From Bradyrhizobium sp. JYMT SZCCT0428 (GTDB lineage Bacteria > Pseudomonadota > Alphaproteobacteria > Rhizobiales > Xanthobacteraceae), in assembly GCF_018131075.1 (NCBI RefSeq), contig NZ_JAFCLS010000008.1, forward strand, positions 124,001-188,000: a DNA stretch of 64,000 bases, in the 5' to 3' direction. Under the pieces are notes generated by a model that saw only the letters and a list, made by a program, of their open reading frames with translations, was not told where the DNA came from and did not search any database. The translations under genes were made by a program, and so were the position numbers. Every line of letters begins with the position of its first letter. Within the stretch, counting starts at the first letter, position 1. Below, one piece after another: positions 36,234 to 43,961 of the stretch.

Positions 36234-36261
36234 TGCGAGGATTCGACGCGCCGGGGTGGCT

Positions 36262-36292
36262 CGTCATGGCCGGGACAAGCCCGGCCATGACG
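36262..36292. repeat. perfect 13-base hairpin (CGTCATGGCCGGG type)
   Basis: CGTCATGGCCGGG (36262-36274) and CCCGGCCATGACG (36280-36292) pair perfectly around ACAAG. It lies just after the stop of the VOC gene and is followed by AAATCTTTT, so it may also end transcription. A longer relative is at 41596-41787. Confidence 0.85.
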
Positions 36293-36300
36293 AAATCTTT

Positions 36301-36678
36301 TCACGCCACGCGGTGCAGCGCGCAGAGCTTGTTGCCGTCAGGATCGCGCAAATAGGCGATGTAGAGTTTCACCCCGCTGCCTTCGCGGATGCCGGGCGGA
36401 TCCTCGCAGGTCTTGCCGCCATGGGCGAGGCCGGCCGCATGGAACGCGTCGGCCTGTTCGGGGGAATTGGCGGTAAAGCCGATGGTGCCGCCATTGGCGT
36501 AGCATGCTTCCTTGCCATCGATCGGCTTCGACACCGAGAAGGTGCCGGTTTTGCTGCGGTAGAAGATGCGGTGGCGGTCGACCCGCCCGGGCGGAATGTC
36601 GAGCGTGCCCAGCAAGGCGTCATAAAACACCTTGGCCTTCTCCAGATCATTGGTCCCGATCATGACGTGCGAAAACAT
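36301..36678 (-). CDS. VOC (glyoxalase/bleomycin-resistance) family protein
   Basis: 125 residues. MFSHVMIGTNDLEKAKVFYDALLGTLD at the start and YIAYLRDPDGNKLCALHR at the end are the two beta-alpha-beta modules of the vicinal-oxygen-chelate fold; the starting His and the later Tyr/Glu-type positions could bind metal. Substrate unknown. Stand-alone gene. Confidence 0.88.
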   Translation of the reverse strand: MFSHVMIGTNDLEKAKVFYDALLGTLDIPPGRVDRHRIFYRSKTGTFSVSKPIDGKEACYANGGTIGFTANSPEQADAFHAAGLAHGGKTCEDPPGIREGSGVKLYIAYLRDPDGNKLCALHRVA

Positions 36679-36829
36679 GTTGTCTTTCTCCCCAAAGTTG
36701 CGCCGAGCGATCGGCGACGTTTTGTCCTGTTTTTTGCGAGGTCGAACGTAACAGCGCAGGCGGGAATAGGGAAGTGATTGACGTCGGGCTCATCGGGCGG
36801 CGTGAGGTGAGGCTGCGTTCGGCCGTTGC

Positions 36830-37216
36830 CTACGCTGTAGCCGACCCGGCATTCAGCAGCTGGGAAACCGCCGTGACGAGTTGCGCCGGCGCGAACGGCT
36901 TCTGCAACAGCACACTGTTGGGCACGCCCCGCGATGACCATTCATCCGCGGCCAGGCCCGTGATGTAGATGACCGGACAATACGGGTCGATCTCCCTGAC
37001 CTGTCGCGCCACGTCCCAGCCGCTCATCGTGCCCTTCAGGCTGACATCGGTGACGAGCGCCCGGTAGTTCTTGACCCGGCCCCTGACCAGGGTCAGCGCC
37101 TCTTCGCCCGAGGACAGAATGTCGGTTTGAAAACCGCCGTCGATCAGCGCTGCTTCGACGATGCCCTGCAACGGGTACTCGTCTTCGACGACGAGAATGA
37201 GGGGAGATTCCGACAA
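36830..37216 (-). CDS. stand-alone response-regulator receiver protein
   Basis: 128 residues, a single receiver domain. VEDEYPLQ gives the acidic pair, LVTDVSLKGTMSGWDVA the phospho-acceptor Asp (about residue 57), YITG the switch Thr region and LLQKPF the Lys. There is no output domain, so it works through protein contact in a phosphorelay. No histidine kinase is adjacent. Confidence 0.92.
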   Translation of the reverse strand: MSESPLILVVEDEYPLQGIVEAALIDGGFQTDILSSGEEALTLVRGRVKNYRALVTDVSLKGTMSGWDVARQVREIDPYCPVIYITGLAADEWSSRGVPNSVLLQKPFAPAQLVTAVSQLLNAGSATA

Positions 37217-37487
37217 CGCTAACCTCTGGCTTGGTCGATCGTACTGGGTGACATGCGGGGCGCGCGGGCTCCTGCGCGCCGTTCAACCAACCGAAATCCT
37301 GTTCAGGCCAGAACGTTGGCAAGATGATGACCGCTGCCGGGAACCGGCCGTGAGGCTCTCGTTCATGAAATCGTGAACGATGACGGCGTTCCAACGCATG
37401 TCTGTTTTTGCGCGATTTACGCCATTTCGGCGCGGCCATGCGCGCAGTAGCTTGCGCGCCAGATCGCAATGGAAGTCAGAGCCAAGC

Positions 37488-38686
37488 ATGAACTGGCGAC
37501 TTGTAAAATGGATCGGCCTCGGCGCCCCGGCGCTGTTCGCAATCATCTTCGCGGGCTGGATTATCACGCTGCCTCCGGCGCCTTCGTTTGCGACCGCGCC
37601 GCCGATCGCGAAAGAGGAGGCCGAGGCCACCATTGCCGCGCTGAAGCCGCCGAAACGCCAGCGTCCGCTGATCGCGATCATCGGCATCAATGACGCCACC
37701 GAGACCACGGACTATCTGATGCCCTATGGCATCCTGCGGCGCGCCGATGTCGCCGATGTGGTGACGCTGGCAACCAATCCGGGTCCGATGTCGCTATTCC
37801 CGGTGCTGAAGGTGGAGCCGCAGGCGACCACCGCTGATTTCGACGCGCAGCATCCTGATGGAGCCGATTATGTCATCGTCCCCGCCATGAGCCGCGACGA
37901 CGATCCATCTGCGCTGCAATGGATCCGGAGCCAGGCTGCCAAGGGCGCGATCGTCATCGGCGTTTGTGCCGGAGCAAAAGTCGTCGGCGACGCCGGATTG
38001 CTCCACGGCAAGCGGCGACAACGCACTGGTATTCGCTGAAGGAATTGCAGGGCAAGCATCCGTCGATCCGCTATGTCGCGAACCGGCGGCTGGTGGTCGA
38101 CGGCGCCGTTGCGACGACGACGGGAATATCAGCCTCGATGCCGATGTCGCTGACCCTGATCGAGGCCATCGCCGGCCGCGCCAGGGCCGAAGCCGTCGGC
38201 CGCGACATCGGCCTTGCCGACTGGGACGCGCGTCATGACAGCAGCGCTTTTCAGTTCACGCGCCCGTTCGCGCTGACGGCGATGCGCAACGTCATCGCCT
38301 TCTGGAATCGCGAGCAGCTCGGCATCGAGCTTTCGCCCGGCATGGACGAGGTGTCGCTGGCCCTCGTCGCGGACGCCTGGTCGCGCACCTACCGCTCACG
38401 CGCAATAACGTTTGCCGCTACCGCGGGCGCGCTATCGACCCGCAACGGCATTCGCATCGTTCCCGAAGAAGTCGCGGCCGACTGGCCGGCCGAGCGGCGG
38501 CTGCCCGCGATCGGCGTTACGCCGCCGGCCAAGGCGTTGGACCAGACGCTGGCCGCAATCGAGGAGCGCTACGGCATGGCGACCTCCGACTTTGTCGCGA
38601 TGCAGCTGGAATATCCGAGGCATGGTGCGCGCATTGAGAAGCGCACAGCGGTCGCGTCGCCTTGGTGGCAGAAGTCTTTACCTTAA
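37488..38686 (+). pseudogene. frameshifted DJ-1/PfpI-family membrane-anchored protein
   Basis: The first frame from ATG 37488 encodes a membrane anchor (WIGLGAPALFAIIFAGWIITLP), then a GATase1-like domain (YLMPYGILRRADVADVVTL, GADYVIVPAMS) with the nucleophile Cys in VIGVCAGAKVVGDAGLLHGK. At about 38023 one base is missing: the sense continues in another frame as TTHWYSLKELQGKHPSIRYVANRRLVVDG and ATTTGISASMPMSLTLIEAI, to the stop at 38686. The uncorrected frame stops at 38039. Joined, the product would be about 400 residues. As written, the protein loses the second half of its DJ-1 domain and its C-terminal region. Confidence 0.82.
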
Positions 38687-38768
38687 GGGCGAGAAGATTC
38701 GACTTGCATCCGCCGATGAGGCAATCTGCGCGGCGTATTTTTAGGATTTGCGCACCAACGGAGCTTCC

Positions 38769-39191
38769 ATGAGCGCTATCAATCGCATTCCTTGCGGACT
38801 ATCGGCCGTTGCAGCTTGCTTCTTCACCTTCGCCGCGCCGGCCGGCGCACAACCATTGGCGACCAACGGGATCGGCGTCGCGTCCTGTGAAAAGCTGGCC
38901 AAGGACATGAAGCCGGAAGAGGGCTTCAACAACGTGACCAACTCCCTGATATTTTATTGGGTCCAGGGCTATATGAGCGCCGCCAACATCGCGTTGCTGG
39001 AGGGCGACAGCCAGTATGTCGACCTCTATTTGATGAACGAAAAAAAGATCCTCCCGCTGATCTACGAATTCTGCCAGAAGAACCCGGGCAAGAAGCCGAT
39101 CAGCGTCATCGATCAACTGATCGAGGATGCCGACAAGGTCGAAGGCAAGTGGAAGAGCGGCACCGTCCCCTGGGCCGCGGACGACGATTAG
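38769..39191 (+). CDS. small secreted protein, HdeA/Rap1a-like size and layout
   Basis: 140 residues with a signal peptide (LSAVAACFFTFAAPAGAQ). The mature part has two Cys (ASCEKLAKD and YEFCQKNPG) that could form a disulfide, and FYWVQGYMSAANIALLEGD and PISVIDQLIEDAD helices, a layout like small periplasmic HdeA/Rap1a proteins. I cannot assign it more exactly. The ATG at 38769 is behind GGAGC. Convergent with the next gene, 11 bases between stops. Confidence 0.7.
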   Translation: MSAINRIPCGLSAVAACFFTFAAPAGAQPLATNGIGVASCEKLAKDMKPEEGFNNVTNSLIFYWVQGYMSAANIALLEGDSQYVDLYLMNEKKILPLIYEFCQKNPGKKPISVIDQLIEDADKVEGKWKSGTVPWAADDD

Positions 39192-39202
39192 AGTTCGTCC
39201 GC

Positions 39203-39496
39203 CTAGGAGGGACGTATTGCTTCCGGCTTGTTGATTTGCGCCGCGAGGAGCGGCTGCAGCCGTAACGCGTTGGCAGCCACATGCTTGCGATACATGTCGA
39301 TAACCTCCGCGGAGCTTCCTCCAGCCAAAAGAACGGACCCCGCCTGAAACAAGGCATCGACCTTCTCTTGGACCATCAGATGACTTTCGGCCGCCCCTTC
39401 GGCCCCGCCCTGGGCTATCTTCCACAATCTCCTGTCGATAACGGTGCCTGCTTCAACGGCAAGCATCATGGCGGAATACCAGGGGAAGAAAAACAT
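39203..39496 (-). CDS. small phasin-like helical protein (97 aa)
   Basis: The product starts MFFFPWYSAMMLAVEAGTVIDRRLWKIAQGG and continues with amphipathic helices (ESHLMVQEKVDALFQAGSVLLAGGSSAEVIDMYRKHVAANALRL). Composition and the ExGxVIxxR pattern recall short phasin-like proteins that coat polyhydroxybutyrate granules, but I do not see a complete phasin motif. No signal peptide. The ribosome site before the ATG at 39496 is weak. Confidence 0.65.
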   Translation of the reverse strand: MFFFPWYSAMMLAVEAGTVIDRRLWKIAQGGAEGAAESHLMVQEKVDALFQAGSVLLAGGSSAEVIDMYRKHVAANALRLQPLLAAQINKPEAIRPS

Positions 39497-39579
39497 GTCC
39501 GTTAAAGGCCTGTATGTTCGACCGCGAACTGCGTCGATGACTGATCTCTCATCGCTGAGTGCCGATGCTCGGCAAAGAA

Positions 39580-39604
39580 GCGGCCCGCCGGGGCGGGCCG
39601 CCTT
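39580..39604 (-). terminator. GC-rich hairpin, probable terminator
   Basis: GCGGCCCGCC / GGCGGGCCGC (39580-39589, 39592-39601) just past the stop of the gene at 39615 on the minus strand, followed there by TTCTTT. Confidence 0.6.
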
Positions 39605-39614
39605 GATGCTTTGC

Positions 39615-40235
39615 TTAGCGAAGTCCGCCGCCGTACAGCTGCCGTTCCTTGCGGACTTCCTCGGCGCCGTAGGGCTTGCTGGCGGGATCGAACGACTTCC
39701 ACCCGGTCTTCTGCCAGGCGGCGCTGCGGTCGCTCAGGTTGACGGCCGACTCGTTCAATGCCGCCTCAAAGCGGGAACGATCCGCATCCGCTACGCGTGC
39801 TGACACCAGCGTGCCGCCTCGGCGAATGCCCTCGGCGTAGGAGTGAGCATCGGCTTCCGAAACGCCGGCTTGCGTGAGCGCGCCGACGATACCGCCGGTG
39901 GCGGCACCTGCGGCCGCGCCAACCGCCGTGGCGGCCAGCCAGCCGGCCGCAACAACGGGCCCCAGTCCGGGGATCGCCAGCAAGCCTAGTCCGGCCAGAA
40001 GGCCGGCTGCGCCACCGACGCCGGCGCCGATGCCGGCACCCGTGCCGGCACCTTCGGCGCGGTCGTCGGTGCCGTCGCGGTCGCGATCCACCTTCTTGTC
40101 GGTGTTGAACCAGCCGTCGGAATTATTGGCGACCAGGCTGATGTCCGAGTGCGGTACGCCGGCGGTTTCGAGGCGCTGCACGGCTTGCCGAGCGTCAGTG
40201 TGATTGTCGTAAAGGCGAGAGATTGTGACGGTCAT
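39615..40235 (-). CDS. GSP17M-like (general stress protein) domain protein with glycine/alanine membrane segment
   Basis: 206 residues. The first part (TISRLYDNHTDARQAVQRLETAGVPHSDISLVAN) is the GSP17M/YflT-type N-terminal domain; a charged linker (DTDKKVDRDRDGTDD-like) is followed by a long Gly/Ala-rich hydrophobic stretch of about 60 residues that could insert in membrane, then GTLVSARVADADRSRFEAAL and a C-terminal segment. A general stress-type protein of rhizobia. It follows the PepSY-like gene by 11 bases and very probably shares its transcript and stress promoter. Confidence 0.8.
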   Translation of the reverse strand: MTVTISRLYDNHTDARQAVQRLETAGVPHSDISLVANNSDGWFNTDKKVDRDRDGTDDRAEGAGTGAGIGAGVGGAAGLLAGLGLLAIPGLGPVVAAGWLAATAVGAAAGAATGGIVGALTQAGVSEADAHSYAEGIRRGGTLVSARVADADRSRFEAALNESAVNLSDRSAAWQKTGWKSFDPASKPYGAEEVRKERQLYGGGLR

Positions 40236-40246
40236 TTTATTTTTCC

Positions 40247-40564
40247 TTACTTGGCAGTATTGACGTTGCCTTGAAAATCGACGCTCACCGCAGCAGCGGA
40301 CCCGCTCTTGCTGGCCTTGCCGCGCCACACACCATTGTCGTCCTTCTTCAGTTCGGTGACGTTGGTGTAGCCGGCATCCTCGATTTTCGACTTGGCTTGT
40401 CCTTCGGTGAAACTGTTGCGACCCGCGACAGGAGCGTTGGAGTTGTTTTGTCCGGCGCTGTTGACCGCGTTGTTGTTTGGTCCGGACTGCGCCGGCGGAT
40501 TTTGCGCGGAGGCCGTGGTGGCCGCCAACAATCCGATACAAACGAAAAGAACTGAGCGTTTCAT
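40247..40564 (-). CDS. secreted PepSY-like small protein
   Basis: 105 residues: signal peptide (SVLFVCIGLLAATTASAQ), an Asn/Ala-rich spacer, then a PepSY-like fold (FTEGQAKSKIEDAGYTNVTELKKDDNGVWRGKASKSG, VSVDFQGNV). Such domains act in the periplasm; target unknown. First gene of a two-gene unit with the GSP17M-like gene. A GGAAC-N16-GATT element lies 31-55 bases upstream. Confidence 0.8.
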   Translation of the reverse strand: MKRSVLFVCIGLLAATTASAQNPPAQSGPNNNAVNSAGQNNSNAPVAGRNSFTEGQAKSKIEDAGYTNVTELKKDDNGVWRGKASKSGSAAAVSVDFQGNVNTAK

Positions 40565-40594
40565 AATTTTCTCCAGAGTTTCAGGAGCGGGCCT

Positions 40595-40619
40595 AATCTC
40601 CCGTTGTGTCTTTGGTTCC
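40595..40619 (-). promoter_or_regulatory. candidate EcfG promoter for the PepSY-like/GSP17M-like pair
   Basis: On the minus strand GGAAC (40619-40615), 16-base spacer, GATT (40598-40595); the inferred start lies about 24 bases before the ATG at 40564. It meets the looser RpoE2 form GGAAC-N18-TT but not CGTT. Confidence 0.4.
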
Positions 40620-40765
40620 TCGCATTGCGACGTTAAGCATCTTTGTCCGGCGCCACGTGACCGGTGGGTATGATCGTTGGCGGGCTGTCGTGACGGTCAG
40701 TGCCGCCACTGTGCGAATGGACAAATCCTCTCAGACGAAAATCGAAGCCATCTGACGGCTTGCAT

Positions 40766-40790
40766 GGAACCCGGCGGGAACTGGCACGTT
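40766..40790 (+). promoter_or_regulatory. strong EcfG-type promoter for the yidB-like gene
   Basis: GGAAC (40766-40770), 16-base spacer, CGTT (40787-40790): full consensus. The inferred start is about 30 bases before the ATG at 40831, which has AAGGAG. Confidence 0.72.
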
Positions 40791-40830
40791 ACAGGCGCGG
40801 TGATTCAGTGATTCAAACAAGGAGACGCAC

Positions 40831-41286
40831 ATGTCCCGCGGGATGCCATCGATGACGGCGCTATTGGGCTTGCTCGCTCTGGCGGGCTACCAGAACAGGG
40901 ACAAGATCGCCGAGATGCTGAAAGGCGCGACCGGCAATACGCAGCCGGGCGCCGGCGGCCAGCAAAATCCTTTGGGTGGCCTACTCGGCAATCTCGGCGG
41001 AGCGCTCGGCGGCGGCGGTGTCGGCGGACTGCTTGGCGGCGGGCTTGGCGAGTTGCTCGAACGCTTCAAGGAGAACGGCCAGGGAGATGCCGCCGAGTCC
41101 TGGGTCGGCAAGGGACCGAACAAGGAGCTTCCTGCCCCGCAACTGAAACAGGCTATCGGCGCGGATGTGCTGGCCGCACTCGAACAGCAAACCGGCCTGT
41201 CGCAGGAAGAACTGCTGGCAAGGCTGTCGCGAGAACTGCCAAACGCCGTTGATCAATATACGCCCGACGGGCGCCTTCCGAGCTGA
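40831..41286 (+). CDS. YidB family protein (DUF937)
   Basis: 151 residues. [25 protein letters not shown] is followed by a glycine-rich segment (about 45-75, [15 protein letters not shown]) and the C-terminal [68 protein letters not shown], the YidB hallmark. Function unknown in the family. Reads into the GlsB-like gene 24 bases on, so both are probably under the EcfG promoter at 40766-40790. Confidence 0.9.
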   Translation: MSRGMPSMTALLGLLALAGYQNRDKIAEMLKGATGNTQPGAGGQQNPLGGLLGNLGGALGGGGVGGLLGGGLGELLERFKENGQGDAAESWVGKGPNKELPAPQLKQAIGADVLAALEQQTGLSQEELLARLSRELPNAVDQYTPDGRLPS

Positions 41287-41310
41287 CGCTCACAACCCGA
41301 GGATTTTGAT

Positions 41311-41571
41311 ATGGGCATTATCTGGACGATCATTATTGGTTTCGTGGCCGGCGTGATAGCGAAGTTCATCATGCCCGGAGACAACGAGCCCTCGGGGTTC
41401 ATCCTCACGACGATCCTCGGCATCGTCGGGGCGTTCGTTGCGTCGTTTCTCGGCCAGGCACTGGGCTGGTATCGGCCCGGCGAGGGTGCCGGCCTGATCG
41501 GCGCGGTCGTGGGTGCCATCGTGGTGCTGCTTGTCTACAGCATGGTTGCAGGTCGCCGCCGCGCCGTCTGA
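41311..41571 (+). CDS. GlsB/YeaQ/YmgE family stress-response membrane protein
   Basis: 86 residues with three hydrophobic segments and the family motif IIWTIIIGFVAGVIAKFIMPG, FILTTILGIVGAFVASFLG and AGLIGAVVGAIVVLLVYSMV. Transglycosylase-associated inner-membrane stress protein. Second gene after yidB-like. Confidence 0.93.
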   Translation: MGIIWTIIIGFVAGVIAKFIMPGDNEPSGFILTTILGIVGAFVASFLGQALGWYRPGEGAGLIGAVVGAIVVLLVYSMVAGRRRAV

Positions 41572-41595
41572 GCGGCGCACGGTCATCACCTTTCT

Positions 41596-41787
41596 CGTCA
41601 TGGCCGGGCATAGCCGTCTGTAGGACGGCGTCGCTACCGCTCGCCTATGTCCAAGCCATCCACGTCTTTCTTGCTAACGGGAGCCAAGACGTGGATGCCC
41701 GGCACCCGTCTCCGCCAAGGCTTCGACGAGGCCACGAGTCGCAGGCCCGCCGAAGCTTTAGCGAAGGCGGCAAGGCCGGGCATGACG
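41596..41787. repeat. long palindromic repeat (CGTCATGGCCGGG type, bisected)
   Basis: Outer arms CGTCATGGCCGGGC (from 41596) and GGCCGGGCATGACGG (41775-41788) pair; inside, GTCCAAGCCATCCACGTC and a GACGTGGATGCCCGG segment pair as well. Same outer arm as the short hairpin at 36262. Confidence 0.7.
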
Positions 41788-41878
41788 GTGTTCGGTAAGC
41801 GGCGCTATTTCCTTGGAAGCATCAGCTGACTGCGGCAATCTGGCGCGACGGGCAAATCACTTCTGATATTCAAAAATC

Positions 41879-42300
41879 ATGTCAAGTCCTAAAATTTCCG
41901 AAAATCAAAATATTTCTCTTTCCATCCGACCCAAATCACCGGCACATTCTCGCCCATCCCGTCCCACTCAGAGGGGCGTTGGCCATCGTCACAACGAGGG
42001 GCGGGTCGCGGTGGACGCTGACGTTGCGATTGACGGTCGCGGCCGATGCGTACGGCAAAAGCGTGTGGTCCTGACGCCCGTAACGGCGCCAAGTCTTTCG
42101 GGAGCTAACGCTTCCGAGGGGCGACGGTGGCAATAGAGGCCGTCTCACCGGGGAGAGCGCGTCATAAGCCGTAAAGCCATTGCGCAGGGAATGTCGGATG
42201 CTCTCCGCTGCCCTGTATGCTCATGTGCAGCATTCTTATGCACAATCGCACATGAGACCGCGGGTGCAGCGCGCATCCGGCATTCCCTGCGCCCTCTGAT
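41879..42300. other. non-coding stretch, probable dispersed repeat unit
   Basis: Part of a 968-base gap (41572-42539) without a convincing gene. The frame open at 41879-42136 has a repeat-derived composition and no ribosome site of note; from memory similar open frames recur in Bradyrhizobium intergenic repeats. The unit ends in the long palindrome at 42182-42292. I cannot prove copy number from this window. Confidence 0.5.
42182..42292. repeat. 20-base-arm palindrome with an inner hairpin
   Basis: GCGCAGGGAATGTCGGATGC (42182-42201) pairs with GCATCCGGCATTCCCTGCGC (42273-42292) with one G-T pair. Between the arms CTCATGTGC (42220-42228) and GCACATGAG (42248-42256) form a second hairpin. Confidence 0.85.
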
Positions 42301-42412
42301 TTCATGAGGGTAAGGAAGTTACTTGCAAAGCTCGGGCGCAATGCGTCGCGAGAATGCGTAAGTGTGTTTGGATGATGGTAGAGGCACGGTCGCGCCACAC
42401 GAATGGTCGGCT

Positions 42413-42506
42413 CCCTCCCCCCTTGCGGGGGAGGGCTGGGGGTGGCTCCAAGCGAGACTGCCCGTGAGAACCCCTCTCCCTAACCCTCCCCCGCAAGGGG
42501 GGAGGG
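42413..42506. repeat. inverted pair of palindromic CCCTCCCC units
   Basis: A 23-base unit at 42413-42435 (CCCTCCCCCC...GAGGG) is present as its exact reverse complement at 42484-42506. Each copy is itself a small hairpin (CCCC-TTGC-GGGG). The element ends 34 bases before the SbmA stop and could act as its terminator. Confidence 0.85.
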
Positions 42507-42539
42507 AACGCAGCGGGGCTCGCAATGACGACCTTTACT

Positions 42540-43757
42540 TCAAATACCCGCCGGTTCCTTCACGTGCTCGATGTCGGGCAGCGGCGCGCCGACGATCGTG
42601 GCCTCGAACGCGCGGAGGCGCTTGTAGACCGAGAGCAGGTCGACGATCGTGGTCCAGGAGTTGATCAGTATCTGGAACGAGTTTCTCACCTGCGTGAACG
42701 CATTCAGGATCTGCTGCAACGGACCCAGCGTGAGCTTGCCGGCGATGATCGTCGGCGCCAGCAGGATGTAGGGGAAGATGACGTCGGTCTGCAAATAGAC
42801 AATGCGGCCGACGTTGAAGTACAGGTAATTCAGATAGAACCAGAAATAGTTCTTGCGAATGTGCTTGAACAACTCATTCAGGGTCGGCGGATCGGCGCGG
42901 TCCGCACTGTCTTCGCCGAGCACGAGCTCCTTGCGGTAGGCCGCCTCTACCCGCTGGTTGAAGAACTCGATGCCTGGCAGCTTGATGCCGATCAATGCCA
43001 GCAGGCCAGTTCCGAAGATCGACCACACGATTGCGGCGACCACCAGCGGATAGGGGATCGCTCCGACGAGCGGCAGCTCGGTGACAAGACTGGACAGTTT
43101 GAGCAGCACCGGCAGGAAGGCGATCAGCGTCAGGATCGCGCTGATGAAATTGACGCCGAGGCCTTCTGTGATGGTTGCAAATCTCATCGTGTCTTCCTGG
43201 ACGCGCTGCGAGGCGCCCTCGATGGTGCGCAGCCGCGGCCAGTACGCCACGTAGAAATCGTTCATCGCGGTGCGCCAGCGGAAGATGTAATGGCTGACAA
43301 AGAAACGGTTCAGCGTGCCGACCACAACGGCGACCAGCGCGATGCCGGCGAAGGTCGCCAGTTGACCATAGAATTCTTCGAATGTGATGACCCTGGTTTT
43401 CGCAAGCGCTGCCTGAATCATGTCATAGAACGGCCCGTACCAGGTGTTGACGGCGACGCTGACCTGGACCTGGAAATAGGTGGCGAACAGGATCAGCGCC
43501 GAGCCCGGGATGGACCACCACACCCAGGGATGCGGTGAGAACCACATCCAGCCAGCGGTGAAGATGGCGACGCACACGACGAAATACAGATCGAACCACA
43601 GCGAGCGCACCGACCAGAAGGTCGCGACGCCGACAACGGGCGCCGACGATCCGTACAGTTCGCTGGCGTAACTGTACCAGAGTATCATCGCCAGCGCGGC
43701 CCACACGATCGCGGAGATAAAGAGCAGCTTTGGGCGGGGGAAGAATGAAACGAACAT
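42540..43757 (-). CDS. sbmA: peptide transporter BacA/SbmA
   Basis: 405 residues with about seven membrane helices and no ATPase domain, the length and layout of SbmA/BacA. Family segments include [24 protein letters not shown] near the start, [27 protein letters not shown], and [24 protein letters not shown]. These inner-membrane proton-driven importers take up proline-rich and other antimicrobial peptides; in Sinorhizobium BacA is needed for bacteroid survival of nodule peptides. Bradyrhizobium also often has the ATPase-fused BclA; this gene is the ATPase-less type. Flanked by repeats on both sides. Confidence 0.93.
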   Translation of the reverse strand: MFVSFFPRPKLLFISAIVWAALAMILWYSYASELYGSSAPVVGVATFWSVRSLWFDLYFVVCVAIFTAGWMWFSPHPWVWWSIPGSALILFATYFQVQVSVAVNTWYGPFYDMIQAALAKTRVITFEEFYGQLATFAGIALVAVVVGTLNRFFVSHYIFRWRTAMNDFYVAYWPRLRTIEGASQRVQEDTMRFATITEGLGVNFISAILTLIAFLPVLLKLSSLVTELPLVGAIPYPLVVAAIVWSIFGTGLLALIGIKLPGIEFFNQRVEAAYRKELVLGEDSADRADPPTLNELFKHIRKNYFWFYLNYLYFNVGRIVYLQTDVIFPYILLAPTIIAGKLTLGPLQQILNAFTQVRNSFQILINSWTTIVDLLSVYKRLRAFEATIVGAPLPDIEHVKEPAGI

Positions 43758-43801
43758 TCGGTTGTCTCTCAGGTCAGAGGATTTGTGGCTCTGGGGAGGC
43801 C

Positions 43802-43926
43802 GTCATTCCGGGGCGATGCGAAGCATCGAACCCGGAATCTCGAGATTCCCCGGGGGCGCAATTGCGCCCCTGAGGCTGGTGCTAACGCACCATCTACGAT
43901 GCGCAATTGCGCATCGGAGAATGACA
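43802..43926. repeat. composite palindromic repeat (CGTCATTCCGGGG type)
   Basis: CGTCATTCCGGGG at the left, then hairpins GATGC-GAA-GCATC, GGAATC-TCGA-GATTCC, GGGGCGCAATTGCGCCCC (43853-43870) and TGCGCAATTGCGCA, ending GGAGAATGAC. Same family as 17496-17600. Lies between divergently spaced sbmA and the regulator stop. Confidence 0.78.
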
Positions 43927-43961
43927 GTCCCAATGTTGATGCACTTAGAAATCTCAAACAC

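Noticed and set aside
37340..37363. GGAAC with CGTT downstream, ahead of the DJ-1/PfpI pseudogene
   Set aside because: The spacer is only 15 bases and the distance to the ATG is over 120 bases, unlike the four candidates kept.
41879..42136. Plus-strand open frame of 85 residues in the repeat-rich gap
   Set aside because: No domain or convincing ribosome site; it lies in what looks like a dispersed non-coding repeat.
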